Counted from the first letter of the stretch, positions 1-7,075 are shown. The stretch: DNA of 8,380 nucleotides from CAYXDO01 sp964463485 (GCA_964463485.1 CAYXDO010000266.1:1-8380); one strand, 5' to 3'. The notes: generated from the sequence alone by a model not told the origin. Numbers and translations are program-made.

Positions 1-128
1 CCAGCCCCGCCTTGTCGATCTTCTATGGTACCGGCTAGGCCGGGTTATGAGCTCCGCGCAGGATCGGGGCTTGGTGCCCCCGGGGGGACCTTCCGTTCTG
101 CGGGTTGGTTGATCTATGGTGCCGCCTC
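1..128. other. Leader region upstream of the aldehyde dehydrogenase gene
   Basis: No firm gene is seen here. The stretch holds a short inverted repeat at 31-43 (CCGGC, TAG, GCCGG), a G/C palindrome-like block at 73-90 (GGTGCCCCC followed by GGGGGGACC, one mismatch), and a small 21-codon open frame from ATG 47 to TGA 110-112. Neither inverted repeat is followed by a T-run, so neither looks like an intrinsic terminator. No convincing -35/-10 pair is visible. Part of the stretch (14-57) resembles the bases around the real start at 129 and is listed separately. A promoter probably lies here or just outside the window, but I cannot place it. Confidence 0.4.
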
Positions 129-139
129 ATGAGCACCGC
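14..139 (+). repeat. Imperfect direct repeat flanking the ALDH start (copy A 14-57, copy B 108-139)
   Basis: Copy A (14-57) and copy B (108-139) share the ordered blocks GTYGATC, TATGGTRCCG and ATGAGCWCCGC. About 27 of 31 aligned columns agree once two gaps are allowed: 3 bases (21-23) and about 9 bases (within 37-46). Copy B contains the real start codon of the aldehyde dehydrogenase (129). Copy A contains an out-of-frame ATG at 47 followed by a similar Met-Ser-Ser/Thr-Ala beginning. It may be a decayed duplication of the gene's 5' end, or chance similarity given the gaps. Confidence 0.35.
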
Positions 140-1595
140 AAAGAAGATGTGGATTCGAGGTGAATGGGTTAGCGCGAAGAGCGGCAAGACCCGCGAGGTC
201 ATCAATCCTTCGACCGGCCAGGTCATCGCGACGGTCCCCGAGGCCGGCGTGGACGACGTGAGGGACGCGATCGCGGCGGCGCGATCGGCGTTCGACGAGG
301 GTCCGTGGGGCAAGCTCACCGCGCGCGACCGCGGCCAGCTCCTCTTCAAGATCGCCGAGAAGGTTCGTGCGCGCGGCGAGGAGCTCGCTCGGACGGACAC
401 GATGAACATGGGCAAGCCCATCGTGGAGGCCGAGTTCGACGTCGCCGACGCCGCGCACTGCTTCGAATACTACGGCGGCTTGGCCACGAAGATTCGCGGC
501 GACGCGCTGACCGTTCCCGACAATGCTTTTTCGGTGGTCGTGCGGGAGCCGGTGGGCGCGGTGGGCCAAATCATTCCCTGGAACTATCCGTTGCTCATGT
601 CGGCCTGGAAGCTGGGTCCGGCGCTCTGCGCGGGCTGCACGTCCGTGCTGAAGCCGGCCGAGCAGTCGCCGCTGTCGGCGTTGATCTTGGGTGAGATCTT
701 GGCGGACTCTGGGTTGCCGCCCGGAGTCGTCAACATCATCACGGGCGACGGACCCACGGCCGGCGGGACACTCGTCGAAGACCCGCGCATCGACAAGATC
801 GCGTTCACCGGTGGCGTCGACACGGGTCGATTGGTGATTCAAAACGCGGCCAAGACGATCAAGCGGACCACGATCGAGCTCGGGGGAAAGAATCCGAACA
901 TCGTGTTCGCGGACGCCGACTTCGAGGCCGCCGTCGATGGAGCGCTGTTCGGCGCCTTCGCAAATCAGGGCGAGGTGTGCTCGGCCGGCTCGCGCTTGCT
1001 CGTCGAGAAGTCGATTTACGACAAGATGGTGGCGGCCCTCGAGGCCAAAGTGAAGCGCGTGAAGCTCGGCAATCCGTTGCTGCGCGAGACCAAGATGGGT
1101 CCGCTCGTGACCGAGGAGCACATGAACAAGGTGCTCTCCTACATCGAGATCGGAAAGAAGGAGGGTCGGTTGATCGCCGGCGGTCGCCGCGCCACCGAGG
1201 GTGAGTTGGCCAGGGGCTGGTACCTCGAACCCACGATTTTTGCAGACGTCGACAATCGAGCTCGGATTGGGCAGGAAGAGATCTTCGGTCCGGTCCTCGC
1301 GGTGATTCCGTTCTCCGACGAGGCCGAGGCGATTCGGTTGGCAAACGACACGCCCTTCGGCTTGGCCGGCGGTGTTTGGACCACCAACGTGTTCCGAGGC
1401 ATCCGCGTCATGAAGGCGCTGCGCGCGGGCATCCTCTGGCTCAACAACTACCACCCGACCTACAACGAGGCGCCGTGGGGTGGGTACAAGCAGTCGGGCT
1501 TCGGCAGGGAGCTCGGGCCCTACGGCCTCGAAGCGTACCTCGAGACCAAGCAAATGAACATCAACCTGACCGAAGGACCTCTCGGGTGGTATTGA
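129..1595 (+). CDS. NAD(P)-dependent aldehyde dehydrogenase, betaine-aldehyde/aminoaldehyde type
   Basis: Predicted cytosolic enzyme of 488 residues, the normal length for the family, that oxidises an aldehyde to its acid with NAD(P)+. Visible catalytic parts are the oxyanion Asn152 in IPWNYP, cofactor-binding Lys175 in VLKPAEQ, the glycine-rich FTGG turn, general base Glu250 in IELGGKNP, nucleophile Cys284 in NQGEVCSAGSR, and Glu384 in QEEIFGPV. All are intact. The C-terminal stretch WGGYKQSGFGREL, followed by GPYGLEAYLETKQ and a terminal PLGWY, resembles GbsA and plant ALDH10 enzymes, which accept betaine aldehyde and omega-aminoaldehydes. I chose ATG 129 over TTG 105 because the family homology starts just after it; neither has a strong Shine-Dalgarno. 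The stop lies 3 bases before an aminotransferase, so the two are probably co-transcribed. The aminotransferase partner favours 4-aminobutanal or a similar aminoaldehyde over betaine aldehyde; this is inference. Other ALDH substrates remain possible. Confidence 0.95.
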   Translation: MSTAKKMWIRGEWVSAKSGKTREVINPSTGQVIATVPEAGVDDVRDAIAAARSAFDEGPWGKLTARDRGQLLFKIAEKVRARGEELARTDTMNMGKPIVEAEFDVADAAHCFEYYGGLATKIRGDALTVPDNAFSVVVREPVGAVGQIIPWNYPLLMSAWKLGPALCAGCTSVLKPAEQSPLSALILGEILADSGLPPGVVNIITGDGPTAGGTLVEDPRIDKIAFTGGVDTGRLVIQNAAKTIKRTTIELGGKNPNIVFADADFEAAVDGALFGAFANQGEVCSAGSRLLVEKSIYDKMVAALEAKVKRVKLGNPLLRETKMGPLVTEEHMNKVLSYIEIGKKEGRLIAGGRRATEGELARGWYLEPTIFADVDNRARIGQEEIFGPVLAVIPFSDEAEAIRLANDTPFGLAGGVWTTNVFRGIRVMKALRAGILWLNNYHPTYNEAPWGGYKQSGFGRELGPYGLEAYLETKQMNINLTEGPLGWY

Positions 1596-1598
1596 AAA

Positions 1599-2891
1599 AT
1601 GGGTTACGCACGAATCGTCACACCTATCCCCGGACCGAAGAGCGCCGCCTGGATCGAGCGACGTAAACGTGCCGTGGCGCCGGGCGTATCACTCGCCCAC
1701 CCCATTTTCGCGGCCAGCGCCAGCGGATCCACGATCACCGACCTCGACGGAAATACGTTTCTCGATTTCGCCGGCGGCATCGGCTGTCTCAACGTCGGCC
1801 ATGCTCGGCCCGAGGTGGTCGAGGCAGCCCGAGCTCAGCTCGAGAAGCTCACCCACGCGTGTTTCCAAGTCACCGGGTACGAGAGCTACGTGGAGGTCTG
1901 CGAGGCCTTGTGTCGGCTCGCTCCTGGTCAGTTCGAGAAGCGGGCCGCCCTCTTCTCCACCGGCGCCGAATGCACCGAAAACGCGGTGAAGATCGCCCGC
2001 CGCGCGACCAAGCGACAAGGGGTCTTGTGTTTCGAACACGCGTTCCACGGACGAACTCTGCTCGGCATGACGATGACCAGCAAAGCGAACCCATACAAAG
2101 TCGGGATGGGTCCGTTCGCTCCAGAGGTGTATCGGCTGCCGTACCCATACCCCTATCGCGACGCCAGCATCGTGGGCCGCGTCGAAAAGGCGCTCGCGAC
2201 CCTCGTAGCTCCGAGTGACTTGGCCGCGGTGATCATCGAGCCCGTGCTCGGCGAAGGTGGGTTCATCGTTCCGCCCAAGGAGTTCTTCTCGGAGCTCCGA
2301 ACCTTCTGCGACAAGCACGGCATCGTATTCATCTCCGACGAGGTTCAGTCGGGGATGGGCCGCACCGGTCGTATGTTCGCCTCCGAGGTGCTCGGCTTCA
2401 CGCCAGACCTGACCACGGTCGCCAAGTCGATCGCGGGCGGCCTGCCTCTGTCCGGCGTCGTGGGCCGGTCCTCCATCATGGACGCGGTCCCTGTAGGAGG
2501 CGTCGGAGGCACGTTCGCGGGCAACCCGGTCTCATGCGCTGCGGCGATGGCGGCGATCCGAACGCTGGAGCTCGAAGTCAGCTCCGGGCGCGCCGAAGCG
2601 CTCGGACAGAGAGTGCGGTCGAGGCTCGAGGCGTTCGCCGAGCGCAAGTCATCGATCGGCGAGGTGCGCGGCCTTGGACCCATGATCGCGATGGAGCTCG
2701 TTCGCGATCGGAAGACCAAGGAGCCGGCAGATTCGGAGACCAAGGAGATCATCACGCGGGCCCGAAACAAAGGCCTGTTGCTGCTCTCGGCAGGAACGTA
2801 CTCGAACGTGCTGCGACTCCTATTCCCTCTCACGATCCCCGAGGACGCGCTAGATGAGGGTCTGGAGATCCTCGAGCAGTCGTTTCCGTGA
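1599..2891 (+). CDS. Class III PLP aminotransferase, 4-aminobutyrate aminotransferase (GabT/PuuE) type
   Basis: Predicted cytosolic pyridoxal-phosphate enzyme of 430 residues, typical for GABA aminotransferases, which move an omega-amino group to 2-oxoglutarate and give a semialdehyde plus glutamate. Class III hallmarks are present in order: the phosphate-binding loop STGAECTENA (121-128), FHGRT (149-153), IIEPVLGEGG, the cofactor-ring motif ISDEVQSGMGRTG with Asp247 and Gln250, the Schiff-base Lys276 in TVAKSIAGGLPL, and GGTFAGNP. Spacing of Asp247, Gln250 and Lys276 matches GabT. The loop has Cys125-Thr126 where most relatives have Ala-Val. ATG 1599 follows the preceding stop after 3 bases without a clear ribosome site, suggesting translational coupling. 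With the adjacent aldehyde dehydrogenase it fits putrescine or GABA breakdown, but no succinate-semialdehyde dehydrogenase or putrescine-oxidising enzyme lies in the window. Beta-alanine, 5-aminovalerate or ornithine-like substrates cannot be excluded. Confidence 0.93.
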   Translation: MGYARIVTPIPGPKSAAWIERRKRAVAPGVSLAHPIFAASASGSTITDLDGNTFLDFAGGIGCLNVGHARPEVVEAARAQLEKLTHACFQVTGYESYVEVCEALCRLAPGQFEKRAALFSTGAECTENAVKIARRATKRQGVLCFEHAFHGRTLLGMTMTSKANPYKVGMGPFAPEVYRLPYPYPYRDASIVGRVEKALATLVAPSDLAAVIIEPVLGEGGFIVPPKEFFSELRTFCDKHGIVFISDEVQSGMGRTGRMFASEVLGFTPDLTTVAKSIAGGLPLSGVVGRSSIMDAVPVGGVGGTFAGNPVSCAAAMAAIRTLELEVSSGRAEALGQRVRSRLEAFAERKSSIGEVRGLGPMIAMELVRDRKTKEPADSETKEIITRARNKGLLLLSAGTYSNVLRLLFPLTIPEDALDEGLEILEQSFP

Positions 2892-2913
2892 GTACGGACC
2901 TCGACGGTGACGA

Positions 2914-3801
2914 CTACATGGCTTTCCAGTCGAGCGAGAGATACATACCCACGATCACCAGCCCGATGAAGAAGGCCTGGAGCTTGGTGATTCGCTCCTT
3001 GAGGGCGAAGAACGCGTAACCCAGGGTCACGAGCGGGTAGGCCCCGGAGACCGCGGTCACGACCGACACCGGACCCGTCTTCGTCGCGATGAGCACGCCG
3101 AGATCGCCGCTCGCCATCATCCCCATCGGCAGCGCCGACTTGGCAAACTCACCTTTTGGTGCCGATCCTTCGCGCCGCCCGCGGAGCACTCCGAACGCGA
3201 ACAGCGTGAGGAACGCTCCACAAATGCTGAAGAGGCCCATCTGGGTCTCTTCGAACTTGGCGGACTGATAGGAGTATTTGACGAGGGTCTGCCACCCGCC
3301 CCAGAACAGGAGCGCGAAAGTTGCGAACACCATCCAGCGACGGCTGGTGACTTTGCCGCCGGCACCTGCGGGTGAGTAGGAGACTCCTGCGCAGCCGGCG
3401 ATCACGAGGAACACGCCGAGGTATTGGAGCTCCTTCAAGGTCTCGCCGAGGAAGACGTACGCAAAGAGCACAGTAGGCGCAGCGTAGGCGGCCGAGAGTG
3501 TGCCGACGATCGAGATCGGGCCGGAGACGATGGACTGGTAGTAACAAATCCAGCCTAGGCCCTCGAGCACGTAGGCCACGACGGCGATGCCGATGTCCTT
3601 CGAGCGGGCCGCTTCGAACGGCCAGGTCCCGTCTTGAAACACGAAGTAGCCGCCGTACACGATCAGCTTCGCGAAGAAGAAGTAGAAGCAATAGCGAGCG
3701 GGAGGGATGTCGAGGCTGTACTGTTTCACGAGCCCTTGGCCCAAGCCGTAGACGGCGAGCGCCATGAGGGTGGGAACGAGCCACGCGAGACCGGTCTGCA
3801 T
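2914..3801 (-). CDS. EamA/DMT-superfamily transporter, ten predicted membrane helices
   Basis: Inner-membrane protein of 295 residues with the two-repeat architecture of drug/metabolite transporters. Ten hydrophobic segments can be picked out at about 5-25, 36-55, 69-91, 96-118, 125-141, 155-175, 187-206, 226-240, 243-266 and 275-290. The two halves echo each other: GPISIVGTLSAAYAAP with LGETLKELQYLG in the first, and GPVSVVTAVSGAYPL with LKERITKLQAFF in the second, each with a Glu (120 and 269) after helix 4 or 9. ATG 3801 is preferred over TTG 3861 because the 20 extra residues are basic, non-hydrophobic and unlike the family; no good Shine-Dalgarno is seen. Members export amino acids, amines or other small metabolites, but the substrate cannot be read from sequence. 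It converges on the aminotransferase gene with 22 bases between stops, and follows the lipoprotein gene on its own strand after about 115 bases. Confidence 0.9.
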   Translation of the reverse strand: MQTGLAWLVPTLMALAVYGLGQGLVKQYSLDIPPARYCFYFFFAKLIVYGGYFVFQDGTWPFEAARSKDIGIAVVAYVLEGLGWICYYQSIVSGPISIVGTLSAAYAAPTVLFAYVFLGETLKELQYLGVFLVIAGCAGVSYSPAGAGGKVTSRRWMVFATFALLFWGGWQTLVKYSYQSAKFEETQMGLFSICGAFLTLFAFGVLRGRREGSAPKGEFAKSALPMGMMASGDLGVLIATKTGPVSVVTAVSGAYPLVTLGYAFFALKERITKLQAFFIGLVIVGMYLSLDWKAM

Positions 3802-3916
3802 GAGACCGATGCGTATGCCGAATCGGGCTGGTCTGCAACCGAGCCGGAGGTGTCTCTTCAATCACCGGTCGCGGACCCGGTTTTCGTCACGTCCTGCTCG
3901 AACCCCCCCTCCGTAC
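3802..3916. other. Intergenic region between lipoprotein and transporter genes
   Basis: This 115-base gap on the minus strand contains a run of seven C on the plus strand (3903-3909; seven G in the sense direction) just after the lipoprotein stop. It also holds a short ACCGG/CCGGT inverted repeat at 3864-3881 that is followed by TTT only in the plus direction. Neither is a convincing terminator for minus-strand transcription. The spacing is long enough for the transporter to have its own promoter, but no clear promoter boxes are visible. The 20-codon TTG-initiated extension of the transporter would also fall here. Confidence 0.3.
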
Positions 3917-6265
3917 TCAGCGGGCTCGGTACTGTGCCAGGTCGAGCTCGACGAGCTCGGTGGCGCCGACATCGAAGTCACCGTTGCCGGGCGGGTTCTG
4001 AGCCGCAGATTGGAGCGGGTCTCCGTCGAGGGTTCCGTAGGTCAGGACGGCGACCCAGACGCGATCGGAGACGGCTCCGAGAGCGCCGAGCTCGATCGAG
4101 CCTTCGAGAGCCGAGCCTCGGCCCGTCGGGTGGGTTTCGAGCCGAGTCTCGGCGCCCGCGGCGTCCAACCTAAACCAGGAGGAGAAGTCACCGTCGCCCT
4201 CCATGGCCAAAAAAACCGTGCGCGCGCTGGACGCGACGTTGCCGGCTTTGGCCCACGGGGACGCGTGGGTGGCGCTCGGCGCGTCCAGCGAGACCAGCAC
4301 GAACCGATCTTGGCCGGCGGTCGCGGGCTGAGTTGCGACGTAGAGATCTCGACCATTCCAGGCCACCGAGAGGGTCGTACGGCTCGGGTCGGCGGCGCTA
4401 CGGGCAGCAGGATCCTTGACTCCGTCCGTCGCGGAAAAAGCCGGCTCTCCGGGCACGAGGGGCGCCTCGCCGGGGTCGACCGGGAGGTCCAAGTCGCGTA
4501 CGAGCGGATTTCGGCCGGCGAGCCCGTCGTCGTAGTCATACTCAGCGAGGCTGAGGACATCGCCCCGTGCGATGATGTCGAGGGGCGTTCCGGGAATGTT
4601 CACGTCGCGCCAGGTTCCCACCACGTAAATTGGCGTGATGAGCGGCGTCGTACCCACGGTGACGACGAGATCGGGCGCCTCCTGTTTGAACAGCATCGGC
4701 GGCGCCGCGCTATCGGACCCGGTCTCGGAGACTCGAGCTCCCGAATAGTCCAGGACGGAACCATCGGGGAGCATCACGTGCGCGAGGTCGCTCGGGTCGA
4801 CGACAGCGATCGTGGAGTCACTCGCGGCGTCGCGGTTTCCTGTAACCAAGTTCTTCATGACGGTTGGAAAGGCGCGGCCGGAAGAGCTCACGTGGCGATT
4901 CAGCTCGGCACAGCCAGCGCCGCTCGGGCAGCGCACGACTTTCCAGCCATAGGGTCGGTTGGGGGGCAGGAAGATGATCTTCTCGTAGACCGTGGGCGCG
5001 TCGGGTCGCTTGCTCATCTCGAGGGTTGCTCGCTCGCCGCCGCTGAAGGCGTCGGCGGCTAGTCGCCCAAGGGCGTCTTCCGCGTCGCGAAACTCACCCG
5101 TGAGAAACACCCCCTCGCCTGGATACACGCCTCGGCTCCGGCCGTCCGGCTCGAGGATCGCATTTCCTGCGTCCACGCGGAAAGTGATTGCGACGAGGCT
5201 TGGGTTGGCGATGGGTACGACCAGCACTTGGGGGGTCTCATCCGGAGCCACGAAGGTGACTCCGCGCTGAGGAATATCTTCGTCTCCCTCGACGAGGAAG
5301 GCCAGGTATGGGTACGTTTCGGGCGTGTCTCCGTCGAGTCGGCGATTCGAGTCCACGGCGACCGACAAGAGCAACTCATACACTCTGGGCTTGTCCACGA
5401 CCGGCAGAACGGGATCCACGCGGGTGAGGCTGGAATCGAACGACCCGTCGGCAGCGACGGAGGAGCGAAGCTGGGGTCGAAGCAGGGCGTGAGCCGGTCG
5501 ATCGTCGAGGATGATCCGCACGAGCGTCCGGCCGTCGCCGGGATTGGGATCGGTGGGTGGGTCGAACTCGGGAAGGCTCGGAAGCCGCGGATCGAGCAAG
5601 ACGAGGACCGGCGCGGTCGAGGTCGCGGTGAAGGACGCGAGGGCGCCGGCTTCTTGGCCGTTCGCACCGACCGCCCGTGCCGCATAGGTTTCGTCGGAGA
5701 TTCGAGCTCGAGTCGAGGCTTCGAAGATCCCGTCGCCGTCGGAGTCACTCATCGGAATTCGGGCGAAATCGGGCTTCTTTCGCCCGGTCACTGGGTCGAG
5801 AGTCACGAGCGCATCGAGGGACGCGGGCAGAGTACGGCCGTTGGTGTCCAAACGAATTGTGACTGGGGCGAGGCCGAAACCCCGAAACGAGACCGAGGCG
5901 GGTGCGTCCGCGAGCTCGACTTCCTCGAATCGCAGCGAAGTGATGTCGATGGCGTACGTGCGTCCGCCGACTTGGGGACTCGTAGACACACTCAGGACGT
6001 CGCCATCGACGGTGGCGGACGTGACTTCTAGAGCAGCGGAGGCCGCTTCGAACGGCGCGGTGATCCGAAGATCGGGAGCGTGCACCGAACGGGGTGCGAC
6101 GCGCCGGCTGAACACGACCTCGACCAGGTTGGCATCGACGGCTTCGGCCGCCGCAGCCACGGGAACGGGCGTCGGAGGGTCTTCGTCAGCGCAAGCGCCG
6201 AGAAAGAGCAGGCAGGCGAAGGAGGCGCACAGAAGGCCACAGCGCGTGGGACGAGTCGAAGCCAC
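3917..6265 (-). CDS. Large multidomain lipoprotein with Ig-like and carbohydrate-binding-like modules
   Basis: A 782-residue exported protein, predicted to be lipid-anchored in the envelope. The GTG start at 6265 is supported by a good lipoprotein signal: basic MASTRPTR, a hydrophobic stretch, and lipobox LGAC with acylated Cys25, then acidic ADEDPP. From about 31-128 the sequence looks like a bacterial Ig-like (SbsA/Big_5-type) beta-domain. A second beta-rich module (130-215) carries DSDGDG at 174-179, a calcium-binding-like acidic loop. Residues 218-345 form another strand-rich region. Residues 355-490 begin with TFRVDAGNAILEPDG, resembling carbohydrate-binding or starch-binding-type E-set modules, and include a close cysteine pair (446, 452). 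The C-terminal part (605-775), with TLSVAWNGRDLYVA and FDVGATELVELDL, recalls DOMON/CBM9-like beta-sandwiches in glucan-degrading enzymes. No catalytic motif is recognised. It begins 52 bases after a membrane-protein gene and may share its transcript. Domain names are recalled patterns, not search results; a surface glycan-binding role is inference. Confidence 0.85.
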   Translation of the reverse strand: MASTRPTRCGLLCASFACLLFLGACADEDPPTPVPVAAAAEAVDANLVEVVFSRRVAPRSVHAPDLRITAPFEAASAALEVTSATVDGDVLSVSTSPQVGGRTYAIDITSLRFEEVELADAPASVSFRGFGLAPVTIRLDTNGRTLPASLDALVTLDPVTGRKKPDFARIPMSDSDGDGIFEASTRARISDETYAARAVGANGQEAGALASFTATSTAPVLVLLDPRLPSLPEFDPPTDPNPGDGRTLVRIILDDRPAHALLRPQLRSSVAADGSFDSSLTRVDPVLPVVDKPRVYELLLSVAVDSNRRLDGDTPETYPYLAFLVEGDEDIPQRGVTFVAPDETPQVLVVPIANPSLVAITFRVDAGNAILEPDGRSRGVYPGEGVFLTGEFRDAEDALGRLAADAFSGGERATLEMSKRPDAPTVYEKIIFLPPNRPYGWKVVRCPSGAGCAELNRHVSSSGRAFPTVMKNLVTGNRDAASDSTIAVVDPSDLAHVMLPDGSVLDYSGARVSETGSDSAAPPMLFKQEAPDLVVTVGTTPLITPIYVVGTWRDVNIPGTPLDIIARGDVLSLAEYDYDDGLAGRNPLVRDLDLPVDPGEAPLVPGEPAFSATDGVKDPAARSAADPSRTTLSVAWNGRDLYVATQPATAGQDRFVLVSLDAPSATHASPWAKAGNVASSARTVFLAMEGDGDFSSWFRLDAAGAETRLETHPTGRGSALEGSIELGALGAVSDRVWVAVLTYGTLDGDPLQSAAQNPPGNGDFDVGATELVELDLAQYRAR

Positions 6266-6317
6266 TGACTCGTGTTTATCGCAGAAAGTCGGGGTCTGGC
6301 ATGCGACGCAAGGCGGG

Positions 6318-7064
6318 TCAGGAGACAGTCAGCTCCACGTGAAACACGGTGACCTGTAACGAAAGACGCTCCAGAGCCTCCGCAAAGACGCGCAGGGCGC
6401 GTGCGTCGTTGGCGTCGAGCTCGACACGAACATCGAATCCTCGTGCGCTCGTGGCCGCAAACCCCACACGCACAGACCGGGCGCCTGTGGAGAGCAGCGA
6501 GGTGCTGAAGGCCGAGAGTGCATCGCGCTCACAGCGCGCCTTGGCGTCGCGAATGCTGAGCGCCATCCCATCGCCCGGCACGAACCGGAGGTACAGATCT
6601 GCGAGCTCCACGTGCTCAGAAGCGCTGAGGCGTTCAAACACGTCGGGCTCTAGCCAATATTGCAGCAGCCGGTCGGGGTCGATCGCGCCGCGGCCGTAGG
6701 AATCGCGCGCACCGACGAAGGGATCTTCGGCCACCGGCGTGAGCTTGGGCGTCTCGTCGCTCACGACTTCGACGATCGCGCTCACGGTTTGGCGCGACTC
6801 GGAGAGGACGCCGAGCGCGATCCCGAACATCAAGACGGACGTAGCGATCGCCGCGGTCGCCCAGCGGGCGCCGGCGGTGACCGTCGCGAGCTCGTCCATG
6901 GCCATCGTGGGGACGACGGCGATGCCAACGCCCGAACCGCTCCGCGGAGGCGATCGCGGAGGGGATCGGGGAGGGGATCGGGGAGGGGAACGGGGAGGGG
7001 AACGGGGAGGCGCTCGCCTCGTGACCTCGGCGCGGGGGTGTTCGAAGGCCATCGAGCGACTCAT
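6318..7064 (-). CDS. Single-pass membrane protein with PPRS-repeat N-terminal tail
   Basis: I do not recognise a family. From ATG 7064 the product is 248 residues. Residues 19-42 are six consecutive PPRS units, giving a proline-rich, strongly basic tail. A Gly/Val-rich stretch follows, then one membrane segment at about 67-88 (TAAIATSVLMFGIALGVL). The remaining ~160 residues (acidic/mixed, ending in alternating strands such as FDVRVELDAND and VTVFHVELTVS) should lie in the periplasm if the basic tail stays inside. ATG 7064 has an AGGG ribosome-site candidate 7 bases upstream; ATG 7052 is a second choice, and the longer in-frame extension to 7226 reads as low-complexity intergenic sequence. 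The gene is divergent from a secreted coiled-coil protein and lies 52 bases before the lipoprotein gene. The PPRS tail could bind an SH3-like or acidic partner, or nucleic acid; this is speculation. Function unknown. Confidence 0.72.
   Translation of the reverse strand: MSRSMAFEHPRAEVTRRAPPRSPPRSPPRSPPRSPPRSPPRSGSGVGIAVVPTMAMDELATVTAGARWATAAIATSVLMFGIALGVLSESRQTVSAIVEVVSDETPKLTPVAEDPFVGARDSYGRGAIDPDRLLQYWLEPDVFERLSASEHVELADLYLRFVPGDGMALSIRDAKARCERDALSAFSTSLLSTGARSVRVGFAATSARGFDVRVELDANDARALRVFAEALERLSLQVTVFHVELTVS
6940..7011. repeat. Six-copy 12-base tandem repeat encoding PPRS units
   Basis: The plus strand reads as 12-base units of the form GAWCGGGGAGGG: 6940-6951 (degenerate, CTCCGCGGAGGC), 6952-6963, 6964-6975, 6976-6987, 6988-6999 and 7000-7011. 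The third and fourth units are identical (GATCGGGGAGGG), the fifth begins GAAC, and the outermost diverge most. The period is a multiple of three, so copy-number change keeps the reading frame, adding or removing one PPRS unit in the minus-strand protein at 7064-6318. The substitutions change Arg and Ser codons without changing the amino acids, which suggests selection on the peptide. Confidence 0.9.
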
Positions 7065-7071
7065 GAGGAGG

Positions 7072-7075
7072 CCCT
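7072..7075 (-). promoter_or_regulatory. Ribosome-binding site candidate for the PPRS membrane protein
   Basis: AGGG on the minus strand sits 7 bases before ATG 7064. It is short, but it is the best site near any in-frame start of this gene and supports 7064 over ATG 7052 and the longer forms. Confidence 0.45.

Noticed and set aside
1..132. Open frame entering from the left edge and ending at TGA 130-132, overlapping the dehydrogenase ATG as ATGA
   Set aside because: An ATGA overlap would suggest coupling to an upstream gene, but the 43 visible codons are Gly/Ala/Pro/Arg-rich without motif and could be chance in GC-rich DNA. The sequence left of the window would decide.
114..1553. Minus-strand open frame (479 codons) opposite the aldehyde dehydrogenase
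   Set aside because: The plus strand encodes an unmistakable, complete aldehyde dehydrogenase. The antisense product is Arg/Leu/Asp-rich with no recognisable domain.
3939..3960. GAGCTCGACGAGCTC-like inverted repeat near the lipoprotein 3' end
   Set aside because: It lies inside coding sequence and is explained by repeated GAG/CTC/GAC codons for Glu, Leu and Asp in the C-terminal VELDL segment.
4209..4215. Run of seven A (seven T in the lipoprotein sense strand), a possible slippage site
   Set aside because: The frame is intact across it, it simply encodes Val-Phe-Leu, and seven bases is too short to argue for phase variation.
3764..5062. Plus-strand open frame (432 codons) opposite the lipoprotein gene
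   Set aside because: The product is Arg/Gly-rich with no motifs, and it overlaps a lipoprotein gene with a clear signal peptide and beta-domain sequence on the other strand.
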